Below are positions 51,084-62,173 of a stretch of 64,000 bases of DNA, piece after piece. The stretch is taken from NCBI RefSeq assembly GCF_029542205.1, contig NZ_CP113783.1, positions 3,215,001 through 3,279,000 of the forward strand, given 5' to 3'. The notes under the pieces were generated by a model. It was not told the origin of the DNA. It made no database searches and saw only the letters and a list, made by a program, of their open reading frames with translations. Position numbers and translations under genes: made by a program. Numbering within the stretch: position 1 is the stretch's first letter; each line of letters begins with the position of its first letter. This DNA comes from Pseudoxanthomonas sp. SE1. GTDB lineage: Bacteria; Pseudomonadota; Gammaproteobacteria; Xanthomonadales; Xanthomonadaceae.

Positions 51084-53231
51084 TCAGCCTGAACGTCGCG
51101 CGTCTTCCACGCCCGGCAACGCGTCCAGCTTGCCAAGCAGCGTGGACAGCTGGCCGAAGTCGGCCACCTTCAGCCGCAGGCGCAGATGAACGCGGCCACT
51201 CGCACGGTTGCCCTGGCTGTTGATGTCCAGCACGTTGGCTTCTTCCTGCGCGATCAACGTGGTGATGTCCTTGAGCAGCCACTTGCGATCGAGCGCGGTG
51301 ACCTGCACGTCGACCTCGTAACCGCCGCCCGCCTGCCCCCATTCCACCGGCAGCACCCGCTGCGGACTGGCCGCCGCGAGCCGGGCGAATGCGGTGCAAT
51401 CCGTGCGGTGCACGGTGACTCCGCGCACCCGGGTCAGGTAGCCCGCGATGGGTTCGCCCGGCACGGGCTGGCAGCAGCGCGCCAATTGCACGAGCAGGTT
51501 GCCGACGCCCTGCACGGTGAACTTCGATTTGCCTGGCGCAGCGACTTTCCTCGGAGGCCGGCGCACAGGCAGCGACGCTGGATCCGGCTCGACGGGCGCG
51601 CGCTGCTCCTCGTGCAGCGCACGCCCTATCTGGTGCGGACCCACATCCCCCAGGGCCACCTGGATGTAGAGCTCGTCCACGCTGTCGGCATGGAATTTCT
51701 TCGCGGCACCGGTCAGGTCGGCATGGTGCAACCCGAGCCGTTTGAGCTCCTTTTCCAGCAGCTCGCGCCCGGCCTGCAGGTTGCGCGCCCGGTCCAGCTT
51801 GTGGAACCAGGCCCGCACCTTGTCGCGCGAGCGTCCGCTGGCCAGGAATCCATTCGCCTGCAGCAACCAGTCTCGACGCGGCTCCGGCTCCTTCGAGGTC
51901 AGGATCTCCACGCGGTCGCCGCTGCGCAGCACATGATTGAGCGACACGATGCGGCCATTTACCTTCGCCCCGCGCGTGCGGTGCCCGACCATCGTGTGCA
52001 CGTGATATGCGAAGTCGAGCACGGTGCCGCCCTGTGGCAGGTCGACGACCTCTCCCTTCGGCGTCAACGCATAGACGCGGTCCTCAACCAGTTCCGCATC
52101 CAGGTCGCCCGCCAGCGCGCCGTCACCGGCGGCACCTTCGGCCGCGCCGTCCAGCAGCCGGCGCATCCACGCGATCTTGCGGTCGAACGCATCGCCGCCA
52201 CCCTTGCCTTCCTTGTACTTCCAGTGCGCCGCCACGCCCAGTTCGGCCTGCGCATGCATCTCGTGCGTGCGGATCTGCACTTCCAGGGTGCGGCCCTCGG
52301 GGCCGACCACGGCGGTATGCAGCGAACGGTAGTCGTTGGCCTTGGGGCGTGCGATGTAGTCGTCGAACTCGCTGGGAATCGGCACCCACAGCGCATGCAC
52401 GATACCGAGCGCGGCATAGCAGGCCGCCACGTCGTCCACAGCGATACGTACGGCGCGCAGGTCGTACAGTTCGTCGAAGGCCACCTGCTTGCGCTGCATC
52501 TTCCGCCAGATGCTGTAGATATGTTTCGGCCGCCCGCTGACGTCGGCACGGATGCCGTTCTCGCCAAGCGCGGCGCGGAGCGCTTCGATGACCCCGCCGA
52601 TGTAGCGCTCCCGCCCCAGACGCTTCTCGTCCAGCTGCGTGGCGATCTGCTTGTAGGTCTGCGGCTGCAGGTAACGGAAAGCCAGGTCTTCCAGCTCCCA
52701 TTTCAGTTGCCAGATGCCCAGCCTGTTCGCCAGCGGTGCATGGATGTCGCGCGTGAGCCTGGCCAGCGCCTGGCGCTCCTCCTCCGGCAGGGCACCGGCG
52801 GCGCGCATGCGGGCCAGTTGGCGGGCCAGCAGGATCGGCACCACGCGCAGGTCCCGCACGATGGCCAGCAACAGCCGTCGCAGGCCCTCGGTATTCACCC
52901 CGCGCGCCTGTTCCGCGTGCAGGGCCCACACCTGCGCCGCAGCCACCTGGCCTTCCAGCAGGTCGGCGAGTCCGGGCGTCAGCCGGGCGACGGCGGGCTG
53001 TACGGCCGGCAGACCATGCAGGATCGCCGCGAGAATGACGTCGCCATCCGCACCGAGCGTCGTCAGCGTATCCAGCGTATCCGCAAGCACAGCTAGCGGA
53101 TCGGGCATGCCCTCACCCGCTCCCGGCGCAGCCACGGCCTCAGCGAGCGCATGCCGCAGAGGCACCGGCAATGCCTCCAGGGCGGGCCGCTGCAGCAGTT
53201 TGGCGATGTCGGGAGCGGGGGGGGTCATCAT
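51084..53231 (-). CDS. relA: (p)ppGpp synthetase RelA
   Basis: RelA makes (p)ppGpp on ribosomes carrying uncharged tRNA, starting the stringent response. The 715-residue protein has a degenerate HD domain: AAILHGLP replaces the HD motif, and VVPILLARQLARM replaces the LADRTHNMR-type motif, so hydrolysis is lost. The synthetase domain carries the RelA-type acidic EFDD motif (PIPSEFDDYIARPKANDYRS near 289) and VQIRTHEMHAQAELGVAAHW. A TGS domain (EDRVYALTPKGEVVDLPQGG near 383), a zinc-finger-like CC region (QLARCCQPVPGEPIAGY) and a C-terminal ACT domain complete the long RSH layout. Two consecutive ATG starts exist. Confidence 0.96.
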   Translation of the reverse strand: MMTPPAPDIAKLLQRPALEALPVPLRHALAEAVAAPGAGEGMPDPLAVLADTLDTLTTLGADGDVILAAILHGLPAVQPAVARLTPGLADLLEGQVAAAQVWALHAEQARGVNTEGLRRLLLAIVRDLRVVPILLARQLARMRAAGALPEEERQALARLTRDIHAPLANRLGIWQLKWELEDLAFRYLQPQTYKQIATQLDEKRLGRERYIGGVIEALRAALGENGIRADVSGRPKHIYSIWRKMQRKQVAFDELYDLRAVRIAVDDVAACYAALGIVHALWVPIPSEFDDYIARPKANDYRSLHTAVVGPEGRTLEVQIRTHEMHAQAELGVAAHWKYKEGKGGGDAFDRKIAWMRRLLDGAAEGAAGDGALAGDLDAELVEDRVYALTPKGEVVDLPQGGTVLDFAYHVHTMVGHRTRGAKVNGRIVSLNHVLRSGDRVEILTSKEPEPRRDWLLQANGFLASGRSRDKVRAWFHKLDRARNLQAGRELLEKELKRLGLHHADLTGAAKKFHADSVDELYIQVALGDVGPHQIGRALHEEQRAPVEPDPASLPVRRPPRKVAAPGKSKFTVQGVGNLLVQLARCCQPVPGEPIAGYLTRVRGVTVHRTDCTAFARLAAASPQRVLPVEWGQAGGGYEVDVQVTALDRKWLLKDITTLIAQEEANVLDINSQGNRASGRVHLRLRLKVADFGQLSTLLGKLDALPGVEDARRSG

Positions 53232-53299
53232 GGTTTGGCCTGGCAGTCAGTCGCCACCAGAATGACTACACTACCGGCCAGTCGCCCAAGGGAACAACC

Positions 53300-53818
53300 A
53301 TGAGAATGACCCGCTTGTTTCTGTTCATTGCATTGCTGGCGGCAACGTCGCCGGTGTTCGCACAGGACGCCGCGAAGGACGCGCATCTGGGCAATCTGCG
53401 CGAGGCGATGACCGATACGGAATTCAAGGCCGCCGGCCTGGACAAGCTCAGCCCCGCCGAACTCGCCGCGCTTGACGGATGGTTGCAGCGTCGTGTCGGC
53501 CAGCAGACGGCGCAGGCCGTTCAGCAGGCCAAGCAGGAAGGCCGCAAGGAAGTTGAACAGGAAACTCGCGGCTTTTTCGATTTCGGCACAACCGAACCCA
53601 TCAAGAGCACCATCGTGGGCGCCTTCACCGGCTTCGCGCAGGGCCGCCAGTACACGCTCGCCAACGGCCAGGTCTGGGAACAGGTCGAAGCGGCCTCCCT
53701 GGCCGGGGTGCGTCGCCAGGACCCCGCCGTGAACATCACGCCATCCCGCTTCGGCAACACATGGTTCCTGAAGATCGACGGCTACAACACCGCCGCCCCC
53801 GTCCGCCGCATCAAGTGA
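53300..53818 (+). CDS. Secreted protein of unknown function, first of a tandem paralogous pair
   Basis: The 172-residue protein has a signal peptide (MRMTRLFLFIALLAATSPVF, then AQ). A short helical region follows (DTEFKAAGLDKLSPAELAAL), then a charged Gln/Glu-rich helix, and a C-terminal beta domain with GRQYTLANGQVWEQVEAASL and a VNITPSRFGNTWFLKIDGYN strand pair. The LANGQxW plus xxITPxxxGxWxLK pattern occurs in many small periplasmic proteins of proteobacteria with no known role. AAGGGA precedes the ATG. The next gene encodes a shorter homolog with the same two blocks. It is divergent from relA. Confidence 0.82.
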   Translation: MRMTRLFLFIALLAATSPVFAQDAAKDAHLGNLREAMTDTEFKAAGLDKLSPAELAALDGWLQRRVGQQTAQAVQQAKQEGRKEVEQETRGFFDFGTTEPIKSTIVGAFTGFAQGRQYTLANGQVWEQVEAASLAGVRRQDPAVNITPSRFGNTWFLKIDGYNTAAPVRRIK

Positions 53819-53838
53819 TGCCCACATCGAGGATGCCC

Positions 53839-54315
53839 ATGCGCACGACCCGTGTTTTCCTGTTAGCCGCCCTGTTCGCCATCACCCTGCCCCTGCAGGC
53901 CCGCGAGTACGTCGCCATCGAGAAGCGGCTGTCCGCCGACCAGATGAAAGCCACCGGCCTGGACCAGTTGACCGGGCAGCAGCTCGACCTGCTCAACCGC
54001 TTGCTCAGCGACGACCAGCAGGCCGTCGTGAAGGCCGCGCGCGAAGACAGCGCGACGAAGGTGCGGGGCGCGTCGTTCTCGGACGAAGGCGTCAAATCCA
54101 TTTCCAGCGCCCTGGTGGGCGAGTTGCGTGGCTGGACCCGCGGCACGGAATTCACCCTCGCCAATGGCCAGCGTTGGCGCGTCACCGAGGGCGACTACAC
54201 GTCGATGAAGCGCATCTCCAACGCGAACGTGACCATCACGCCGGGACTCGTGGGCGGCTGGTACCTGCAGGTCCAGGGCCATGTGCCCAGACCCAAGGTC
54301 ACCCGCATCGACTGA
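53839..54315 (+). CDS. Secreted protein of unknown function, second of the tandem pair
   Basis: The 158-residue protein has a signal peptide (MRTTRVFLLAALFAITLPLQ, then A) and the same plan as its upstream neighbour: MKATGLDQLTGQQLDLLNRL, a shorter charged helix, then RGTEFTLANGQRWRVTEGDY and VTITPGLVGGWYLQVQGHVP. Three in-frame ATGs lie at 53818, 53833 and 53839; I chose 53839 because GAGG (53828-53831) is well spaced and its N-terminus matches the paralog. Using 53818 would make ATGA overlap with the first gene. It converges on hrpA with 15 bp between the stops. Confidence 0.82.
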   Translation: MRTTRVFLLAALFAITLPLQAREYVAIEKRLSADQMKATGLDQLTGQQLDLLNRLLSDDQQAVVKAAREDSATKVRGASFSDEGVKSISSALVGELRGWTRGTEFTLANGQRWRVTEGDYTSMKRISNANVTITPGLVGGWYLQVQGHVPRPKVTRID

Positions 54316-54330
54316 CGTCCACGACGTACG

Positions 54331-57300
54331 TCAACCGCGCAGCGCCTGCAGGCGCTGCGCGAGCTTCTTCGGCGATACGCCCGCGCGCGCGCCGAGTTCC
54401 TGCGCGAACACGGACACCCGCAGTTCCTCCAGTTCCCAGCGCAACGCCTGCCAGCCGGCATCGTGCGCCACACCGGACGCATAGGCGCCCTGCAAGGCGT
54501 CCACGAAAGGCTTGAGCTCAAGCATCCGTGCCTGGTCGCGCGCCGGATCGCGTTTGGCACGTTCGGCGCGCAGCGTCATCGCTTTCAGATAACGCGGCAG
54601 CTGCGCCAGTGCATCGGCGGGCGTCTCGCGCAGGAAGCCGGGACGCACCAGCGCCGCCAGTTGCTCGCGCAGGTCATCCAGATTGCCGCGCGCCCACCCC
54701 ATCAGCGGCGCGTCCAGTTGCGGCTTCAGCTCCGCCACCGCGGAAAGAATGGCGTCCGCCAGCTTCAGGCGTTCCATCGCCTCGCCGAACAGGCGCCTGC
54801 CCGCCTCGTCGCGCCGTTGCCCGAAGGCCGCGCGGTCGCGGATCGCCTCCAGGCCCTCGGCCAGCACCGCATTGATCGCCGCATCGACGATGTCGCCGCG
54901 CAGGCGCTCCTGCGATTCGATGCTGGCATACAGCAAGCCGGTCTTCGGCGACACCGGCAACTGCTTGCGCGCCTGCTTCACCTTGTCGGCCAGGGCGAAC
55001 TCCAGCAGTCGCCGCACGCCCAGCGGATGCGCGGCCTGCGCCTGGGCCCGATCGGCGAAGACGTGCAGGGCCACGCTGTCGCCGTCATCACGCAATGCGG
55101 GGTAAGCAGGTACGCCGGCCTCGCCCGGCACCTGCAGCGGAATCGGCTGCGCCGGAAAATCATGCAGGCCGGTCGCCGCCATCTCACGGCCGGCACGCGC
55201 GGCGAACGCTTGTCCGGCACGATCGCCGAAGCGCGCACGCAAGGCGTCAAGATCGCGCGACTCGGCCAGCACGCGACCTTCACCGCCCCCGCGCGGGTCT
55301 TCGCGCAGGCGCAGGTTCATGCGCAGGTGCGGCTCCAACGCAGCCTCGTCGAAATCGAGGGCGGTGACGGCCACGCCGGTGGCACGCGACAGGAAGCGCG
55401 CGAGTTCGCCGCGCATGTCGTCGGCGACGGGCTTCGGAAAGGCTTCGAAGAATGCACGCCCGAAATCCGGCGCCGGCACGTAATTGCGCCGCATCGCCTT
55501 GGGCAGGCTGCGGATCAGGCCTGACGCCTTGTCGGCGACGAAGCCCGGTGCCAGCCACGACAGCCGCGCCGGGTCCAGTGCATTGAGCAGATGCAATGGC
55601 ACTTCCAGCGTCACGCCGTCATCGGCCGCACCCGGTTCGAACCTGTAGTGCAGCGGCAAGTGCGCATCGCCGAGCGCGAAGTATTTCGGGAACCGGTCCT
55701 CCTCGCTGCCCTCGCCCGGCAGCAGGTCCACCAGTGACCAGTGCAGTGCACGGCGCTTGTCCGCCGGCAGCGCCTTCCACCACGCATCCAGGCCGGCGGC
55801 GGAATGGATGTCGGACGGCACGCGGTCGAGGTACCAGCGCGCCTGCCAGTCCTCATCGGCCACCAGGCCGGCACGGCGCAGCTTGGCTTCTTCCTCGCGG
55901 GCGTGTTCCAGCGTCTTCAGGTTGTCGGCCACGAACGCGGCGCGCGTGTTGATCTCGCCGGTGACCAGGCCCTGCCGCACGAAGATGTCGTGCGCTTCCC
56001 CCGGCGCGATGCGGCCGTAGTGCACCGGCTTTTTCGGCGCCAGCACCAGCCCGAACAGGCTGATCTGCTCGGAGGCCAGCACCTGCCCCTGCGCGCGCGA
56101 CCAGTGCGGATCGAAATGCCTGCGCAGCAGCAGGTGCGGCAGTTCGGCGATCACCCAGTCCGGTTCTATCGCGGCCAGGGTCATGCCCCACACCTTCTGC
56201 GTGTCCAGCAGGTTGGCCGCCAGCAGCCACGGCGGCGGTCGCTTGGACAATGTCGAACCCGGGAATGGCAGGAAGCGGCGTTGCCGCGGCGCCTGGAAAT
56301 CGCCCTTCTCCGTGCGATGGCCGATCTGCGTGGGCAGACCGGCGACCAGCGCGCGGTGCAGGGTCTGGTACGCGCTGGCGCGCTGGCGCTCGCTGTAACC
56401 ACCGGTCTGCGTCTGGTCCATCTGCGCGCGCGCGGCGACGGGTGCAGGCGCCAACTCGGTCTTGCCTTCCCGCGCCAGACGCGCGGCGCGGTGCAGTTGA
56501 CCGCGCGTCGCCTTCACCGCGGCGGCGGTGTCATCGCGCACGACCGGTGGCGCACGGCTGCCGTCGAGAAGGGGCGCCATCGAAACATTGGCGTCTTCTT
56601 CCTTCCAGCCCAGTTCCTCGCACAGCAGGCGCAGCTGCCGATGCAGCTCGCGCCATTCGCGCATGCGCAGGAAGCCCAGGAAATGGCGGCCGCACCAGTC
56701 GCGCAGCTTCGACTGGGTCAGGTCCTCGTGCGCCTGCCGATAGGCATCCCACAGGCGCAGGACACCGACGAACTCGGAGCGACCATCGGCGAACTGGGCG
56801 TGCGCGGTGTCCGCCGCGCCGCGCGCGTCGGCCGGACGCTCGCGCGGATCCTGGATGCCCAGGAACGACGCGGTCACCAGCATCGGCCGCAGGCAGCCCG
56901 CGGCCTGCGCGGCCACCAGCATACGTGCGAGTTTTACGTCCACCGGCAGCCGCGCCATCTGCCTGCCGATGGAGGTCATGCGCCGCTCGCTGTCGATCGC
57001 ACCCAGTTCGGTCAGCTGCTGCCAGCCATCGGCCACTGCGCGTTCGTCCGGCGCTTCGAGGAACGGGAAGTCCTCGATGCGACCCAGTCCGAGCTGCAAC
57101 ATGCGCAGGATCACGCCGCCCAGGCTGGATCGGCGGATTTCAGGATCGGTGAACTCGGCGCGCGCCTGGAAATCGGCTTCGGCATACAGGCGGTAGCAGA
57201 TGCCTTCGGCGATGCGTCCGCAGCGGCCCTTGCGCTGGTTGGCGCTGGCCTGCGAGACAGGTTCGATATGCAGGCGGTCGAGCTTGTTGCGCGGGCTGTA

Positions 57301-58455
57301 GCGCTTGACGCGGGCGAAGCCTGGATCGACCACATAGCGGATGCGCGGCACGGTCAGCGAGGTCTCGGCCACGTTGGTTGCCAGTACGATCCGACGGCTG
57401 GGTCCCGGGCTGAACACGCGGTCCTGGTCCTGGTTGGACAGGCGCGCATACAGCGGCAGCACTTCGGTCTGCCGGTACTTGCGCCGCTCCAGCGCCTGGT
57501 GGGCATCGCGGATCTCGCGTTCGCCGGGCAGGAAGACCAGCACGTCACCGCGCGCATCCAGCCGGGTGATCTCGTCGACAGCGCCGACGATGGCGTCGTT
57601 GACGGTGCGGTCGCCGGCACGGTCCTCTTCGCTACCATCGCCCTCGCCTTCGAGCGGCCGGTAACGTACTTCCACCGGATAGGTGCGGCCTTCCACGCTG
57701 ATCACCGGCGCATCGTCAAAGTGCCTGGCGAAGCGCCCGGTGTCGATGGTGGCCGAGGTGACGATGACCTTCAGGTCGCGGCGCTTGCGCAGCAGCTGCT
57801 TCAGGTAGCCGAGCAGGAAGTCGATGTTGAGGCTGCGCTCGTGCGCTTCGTCGACAATGATCGTGTCGTAGGCTGACAACCAGCGGTCGCTGGCGATTTC
57901 CGCCAGCAGGATGCCGTCGGTCATGAACTTGATGTGGGTGTCCTCGCCGACCTGGTCGTTGAAGCGCACCTGGAAGCCGACAGCGCGGCCGACCTCGCTT
58001 TTCAATTCCTCGGCCACCCGCCGTGCCACCGCGCGCGCGGCGATCCGGCGCGGCTGGGTGCAGCCGATCATGCCGGCCACGCCGCGCCCGGCGGCCAGGC
58101 ACAGCTTGGGCAGCTGGGTGGTCTTGCCGGACCCGGTTTCGCCGGCGATCACCACCACCTGGTGCTGGCGGATCAGTTCGACGATGCGTTCGCCTTCGCG
58201 GGCGATGGGCAGCGACTCGTCCAGCGTCACCGTCGGTACCGTCGACAGGCGGCGCTCGCGGATGGCGATAGATGCCGCCAATGCCTGCTCGAACGCCTGC
58301 CGCACGCCGGCGTCGGCCGGCTTGCCCTGCCAGCGCGACCACAGGCCATGCAGGCGGCCGCGGTCGCGGCTCAGGGCACGGTCGAGCGACCGCCGCGCCT
58401 GTTCGAGGGCGGCACGGTCTGGGCTGGCAGGGGAAGGATCGCGGGAAGTCGTCAT
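54331..58455 (-). CDS. hrpA: ATP-dependent RNA helicase HrpA
   Basis: HrpA is a DEAH-box RNA helicase that rescues stalled ribosomes in E. coli. The 1374-residue protein has an N-terminal helical region, Walker A VVIAGETGSGKTTQLPKLCL near 105, the DEAH box YDTIIVDEAHERSLNIDFLL near 200, SAT motif VIVTSATIDTGRF, and motifs V/VI with RIVLATNVAETSLTVPRIRY and QRKGRCGRIAEG. Winged-helix, HA2 and OB-fold regions follow. The long C-terminal DUF3418 region (from about residue 730) is characteristic of HrpA and absent from the shorter HrpB. Length is normal for the family. Confidence 0.96.
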   Translation of the reverse strand: MTTSRDPSPASPDRAALEQARRSLDRALSRDRGRLHGLWSRWQGKPADAGVRQAFEQALAASIAIRERRLSTVPTVTLDESLPIAREGERIVELIRQHQVVVIAGETGSGKTTQLPKLCLAAGRGVAGMIGCTQPRRIAARAVARRVAEELKSEVGRAVGFQVRFNDQVGEDTHIKFMTDGILLAEIASDRWLSAYDTIIVDEAHERSLNIDFLLGYLKQLLRKRRDLKVIVTSATIDTGRFARHFDDAPVISVEGRTYPVEVRYRPLEGEGDGSEEDRAGDRTVNDAIVGAVDEITRLDARGDVLVFLPGEREIRDAHQALERRKYRQTEVLPLYARLSNQDQDRVFSPGPSRRIVLATNVAETSLTVPRIRYVVDPGFARVKRYSPRNKLDRLHIEPVSQASANQRKGRCGRIAEGICYRLYAEADFQARAEFTDPEIRRSSLGGVILRMLQLGLGRIEDFPFLEAPDERAVADGWQQLTELGAIDSERRMTSIGRQMARLPVDVKLARMLVAAQAAGCLRPMLVTASFLGIQDPRERPADARGAADTAHAQFADGRSEFVGVLRLWDAYRQAHEDLTQSKLRDWCGRHFLGFLRMREWRELHRQLRLLCEELGWKEEDANVSMAPLLDGSRAPPVVRDDTAAAVKATRGQLHRAARLAREGKTELAPAPVAARAQMDQTQTGGYSERQRASAYQTLHRALVAGLPTQIGHRTEKGDFQAPRQRRFLPFPGSTLSKRPPPWLLAANLLDTQKVWGMTLAAIEPDWVIAELPHLLLRRHFDPHWSRAQGQVLASEQISLFGLVLAPKKPVHYGRIAPGEAHDIFVRQGLVTGEINTRAAFVADNLKTLEHAREEEAKLRRAGLVADEDWQARWYLDRVPSDIHSAAGLDAWWKALPADKRRALHWSLVDLLPGEGSEEDRFPKYFALGDAHLPLHYRFEPGAADDGVTLEVPLHLLNALDPARLSWLAPGFVADKASGLIRSLPKAMRRNYVPAPDFGRAFFEAFPKPVADDMRGELARFLSRATGVAVTALDFDEAALEPHLRMNLRLREDPRGGGEGRVLAESRDLDALRARFGDRAGQAFAARAGREMAATGLHDFPAQPIPLQVPGEAGVPAYPALRDDGDSVALHVFADRAQAQAAHPLGVRRLLEFALADKVKQARKQLPVSPKTGLLYASIESQERLRGDIVDAAINAVLAEGLEAIRDRAAFGQRRDEAGRRLFGEAMERLKLADAILSAVAELKPQLDAPLMGWARGNLDDLREQLAALVRPGFLRETPADALAQLPRYLKAMTLRAERAKRDPARDQARMLELKPFVDALQGAYASGVAHDAGWQALRWELEELRVSVFAQELGARAGVSPKKLAQRLQALRG

Positions 58456-58545
58456 CTTTACAGCAAGCGCTTGAAACTATTTGCTCACGCCACATGTTCT
58501 AGTGTGTCTATTGTGCCGTCTCAACCCACCCTCAGGAGAATCCGC

Positions 58546-59100
58546 ATGGCCAAGCCGAAGACCAAGCCCGCCAAAACCAAGGCCGCGCCCGTCACCGCGC
58601 CGCTCGCATCGGCCCCGTCGGCGCCGAACATCGATATCGGGATCAGCGGCGGCGAACGCAAGAAGATCGCCGACGGCCTGTCGCGGTTCCTGGCCGACAG
58701 CTACACGCTGTATCTGAAGACCCACAATTTCCACTGGAACATCACCGGCGCGATGTTCAATTCGCTGCATACGATGTTCGAGACGCAGTACACCGAGCAG
58801 TGGACGGCGCTGGACGAGATCGCCGAGCGCATCCGCGCGCTGGGGTTCAACGCGCCGGGTTCGTACCGCGAGTTCGTCGGCCTGACCTCGATCCCCGAGG
58901 AGCCGGGCCTGAGCGACAGCGCCGATTGGCGCGAGATGGTCCGCCAGCTGGTGATCGGCAACGAGGCGGTGTGCCGCACGGCGCGCAAGGTGCTGGACAT
59001 CGCCGACGACGCCGACGATGCACCGACCGAGGATCTGCTGACCCAGCGCCTGCAGACGCACGAGAAGTACGCCTGGATGCTGCGTTCGCTGCTGCAGTAA
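58546..59100 (+). CDS. dps: Dps-family ferritin-like DNA-protecting protein
   Basis: Dps forms a dodecamer that oxidises and stores iron and protects DNA in stress and starvation. The 184-residue protein has a Lys/Pro/Ala-rich N-terminal tail (AKPKTKPAKTKAAPVTAPLA), likely for DNA binding. The ferritin-like bundle carries the intersubunit ferroxidase ligands: KTHNFHWNITGAMFNSLHTM and FETQYTEQWTALDEIAERIR. A C-terminal RLQTHEKYAWMLRSLLQ ends the chain. The ATG at 58546 follows AGGAGA; the frame is open upstream but not conserved. It is divergent from hrpA with 90 bp between them and is followed by a terminator. Confidence 0.95.
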   Translation: MAKPKTKPAKTKAAPVTAPLASAPSAPNIDIGISGGERKKIADGLSRFLADSYTLYLKTHNFHWNITGAMFNSLHTMFETQYTEQWTALDEIAERIRALGFNAPGSYREFVGLTSIPEEPGLSDSADWREMVRQLVIGNEAVCRTARKVLDIADDADDAPTEDLLTQRLQTHEKYAWMLRSLLQ

Positions 59101-59129
59101 TAAGCGGCGTCCGAGTGAAGTGAAGCGCG

Positions 59130-59154
59130 AGACGCCCGGCTGGTCCGGGCGTCT
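59130..59154 (+). terminator. Putative terminator of dps
   Basis: A perfect 10-bp stem (AGACGCCCGG and complement, 5-base loop) lies 30 bases after the dps stop. It is followed only by TTGCTGCC, so the U tract is weak. It separates dps from the large inverted-repeat element. Confidence 0.6.
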
Positions 59155-59171
59155 TGCTGCCGGGCCCCTTG

Positions 59172-60164
<993 letters not shown>

Positions 60165-60277
60165 GATCTTGTCCCGCTCAAACCCGGATGAATTCCTACC
60201 CTACGGCACGCCCGTTTCCGACCGCTCCCGACACCAGATACCCCGGCCGCCGCACCCGGTCGCGGTATCCTGTGCCC

Positions 60278-62071
60278 ATGTCGTCCCCCGCCCTCGAAAC
60301 ACTGCAGCGCGTCTTCGGTTACAGCGCCTTCCGCGGTCACCAGCAGGCCATCGTCGAACACCTCGCCGCCGGCCACGACGCCCTGGTGCTCATGCCCACG
60401 GGCGCCGGCAAGTCGTTGTGCTACCAGGTGCCCGCGCTGCTGCGCGAAGGCACCGGCATCGTCGTCTCGCCGCTGATCGCGCTGATGCAGGACCAGGTGG
60501 ACGCGCTGCGCCAACTGGGTGTGCGCGCCGCATTCCTGAACTCCTCGCTGGAGGCCGCCGAAGCCGTGCAGGTCGAACAGGCGCTGCTCAATGGCGAACT
60601 GGACCTGCTGTACGTGGCGCCGGAACGCCTGCTGACCGGCCGCTTCCTGTCACTGCTGGACCGCAGCCGGATCGCCCTGTTCGCCATCGACGAGGCGCAC
60701 TGCGTCTCCGCCTGGGGTCACGACTTCCGCCGCGAATACCTGGAACTGGCCCTGCTGCACGAACGCTGGCCGGACGTGCCACGCATCGCATTGACCGCCA
60801 CCGCCGACCCGCCCACCCAGCGCGAGATCGCCGAGCGGCTGAACCTGGTGGACGCCGAGAAGTTCGTCAGCTCGTTCGACCGCCCCAACATCCGCTACAC
60901 CGTGGTGCAGAAGGACAACGCCCGGCACCAGCTGCGCGACATGCTGCGCAAGCACAAGGGCGAGGCCGGCATCGTCTACTGCCTGTCGCGCAAGCGGGTC
61001 GAGCAGTTCGCCGACTACCTGGCCGAACAAGGCTTCAATGCGCTGCCCTACCACGCCGGGCTGGATGCCGGCGTGCGCGCGCACAACCAACGCCGCTTCC
61101 TGCGCGAGGACGGCATCGTCATGGTGGCGACGATCGCTTTCGGCATGGGCATCGACAAGCCGGACGTGCGCTTCGTCGCGCACATGGACCTGCCCAAATC
61201 GATGGAGGGCTACTACCAGGAAACCGGCCGCGCCGGCCGCGATGGCGAGGCCGCCGAAGCGTGGCTCTGCTACGGGCTTGGCGACGTGGTGCTGCTGAAA
61301 CAGATGATCGAGCAGTCCGAGGCTGGCGAGGAGCGCAAGCGGCTGGAGCGGCGCAAGCTGGACCAGTTGCTGGGTTACTGCGAATCCACCCAGTGCCGGC
61401 GCCAGGTGCTGCTGGCCGGCTTCGGCGAAACCTATCCGCACGAGTGCGGCAACTGCGACAACTGCCTCAGCCCGGCCGAGACCTGGGATGCCACCGAGGC
61501 GGCCCAGAAGGCGCTGAGCTGCGTGTACCGCAGCGGCCAGCGCTTCGGCGTGAACCACGTGATCGACGTGCTGCGCGGCAGCCAGAGCGAGCGCATCCAG
61601 CAGTGCGGCCACGAACACCTGACCACCTACGGCATCGGCAAGGACCTGGACGCGACCACCTGGCGCAGCGTGTTCCGCCAACTGGTGGCCTGCGGCCTGC
61701 TGGAAGTGGAGGCAGAGTTCGGCAGCCTGCGCCTGACCGAGGGCAGCCGCGCCGTGCTGCGGGGTGAGCGGCGCCTGCAGCTTCGCAAGGAACAGCGCGA
61801 GCGCCGCGAGCGGGATCGAGGCCCCCGCAGCGGGCTGGCGGTCGAGGCCGCCGACCTGCCGCGCTTCCAGCTGTTGCGCGACCTGCGCGCGCAGCTGGCG
61901 CGCGAGCAGAATGTGCCGGCCTACGTGATCTTCCACGACAGCACCCTGCGCAACATCGCCGAACTGCAGCCCGCCACCCTGGACGAACTGGGCCGGGTGG
62001 GCGGCATCGGCGGCGCCAAGCTGGAGCGTTATGGGCAGCGCGTGCTGGAGGCGCTGGCGACGGCCGGCTGA
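60278..62071 (+). CDS. recQ: ATP-dependent DNA helicase RecQ
   Basis: RecQ is a 3'-5' helicase acting in recombination, fork repair and the RecF pathway. The 597-residue protein has motif 0 ([17 protein letters not shown]), Walker [19 protein letters not shown] near 47, the DEAH box [18 protein letters not shown], and [20 protein letters not shown] with [11 protein letters not shown] (motif VI). The zinc cysteines lie in [11 protein letters not shown] and HECGNCDNC, followed by the RQC winged helix. A C-terminal HRDC domain contains [20 protein letters not shown] and [20 protein letters not shown]. The ATG at 60278 is the conserved start. The large inverted-repeat element lies upstream and may contain or displace its promoter. 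Confidence 0.96.
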   Translation: MSSPALETLQRVFGYSAFRGHQQAIVEHLAAGHDALVLMPTGAGKSLCYQVPALLREGTGIVVSPLIALMQDQVDALRQLGVRAAFLNSSLEAAEAVQVEQALLNGELDLLYVAPERLLTGRFLSLLDRSRIALFAIDEAHCVSAWGHDFRREYLELALLHERWPDVPRIALTATADPPTQREIAERLNLVDAEKFVSSFDRPNIRYTVVQKDNARHQLRDMLRKHKGEAGIVYCLSRKRVEQFADYLAEQGFNALPYHAGLDAGVRAHNQRRFLREDGIVMVATIAFGMGIDKPDVRFVAHMDLPKSMEGYYQETGRAGRDGEAAEAWLCYGLGDVVLLKQMIEQSEAGEERKRLERRKLDQLLGYCESTQCRRQVLLAGFGETYPHECGNCDNCLSPAETWDATEAAQKALSCVYRSGQRFGVNHVIDVLRGSQSERIQQCGHEHLTTYGIGKDLDATTWRSVFRQLVACGLLEVEAEFGSLRLTEGSRAVLRGERRLQLRKEQRERRERDRGPRSGLAVEAADLPRFQLLRDLRAQLAREQNVPAYVIFHDSTLRNIAELQPATLDELGRVGGIGGAKLERYGQRVLEALATAG

Positions 62072-62173
62072 AGTTCCCGACCGCCGGCCGCCGCCATCAG
62101 CCGGCATTCAATCCACGGCTGTTAGGTTCCATGCAGGTGCGCCATCCGGCGCACCACCGCTCCGGGATTCCCC

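Noticed and set aside
55741..57876. 711-codon plus-strand frame opposite hrpA
   Set aside because: hrpA has complete helicase motifs on the minus strand, and the opposite frame shows only codon-bias openness.
58456..58545. Possible dps promoter with TTGAAA at 58471-58476
   Set aside because: The -35-like hexamer is present, but no acceptable -10 lies at 16-19 bases, so I could not support a specific promoter.
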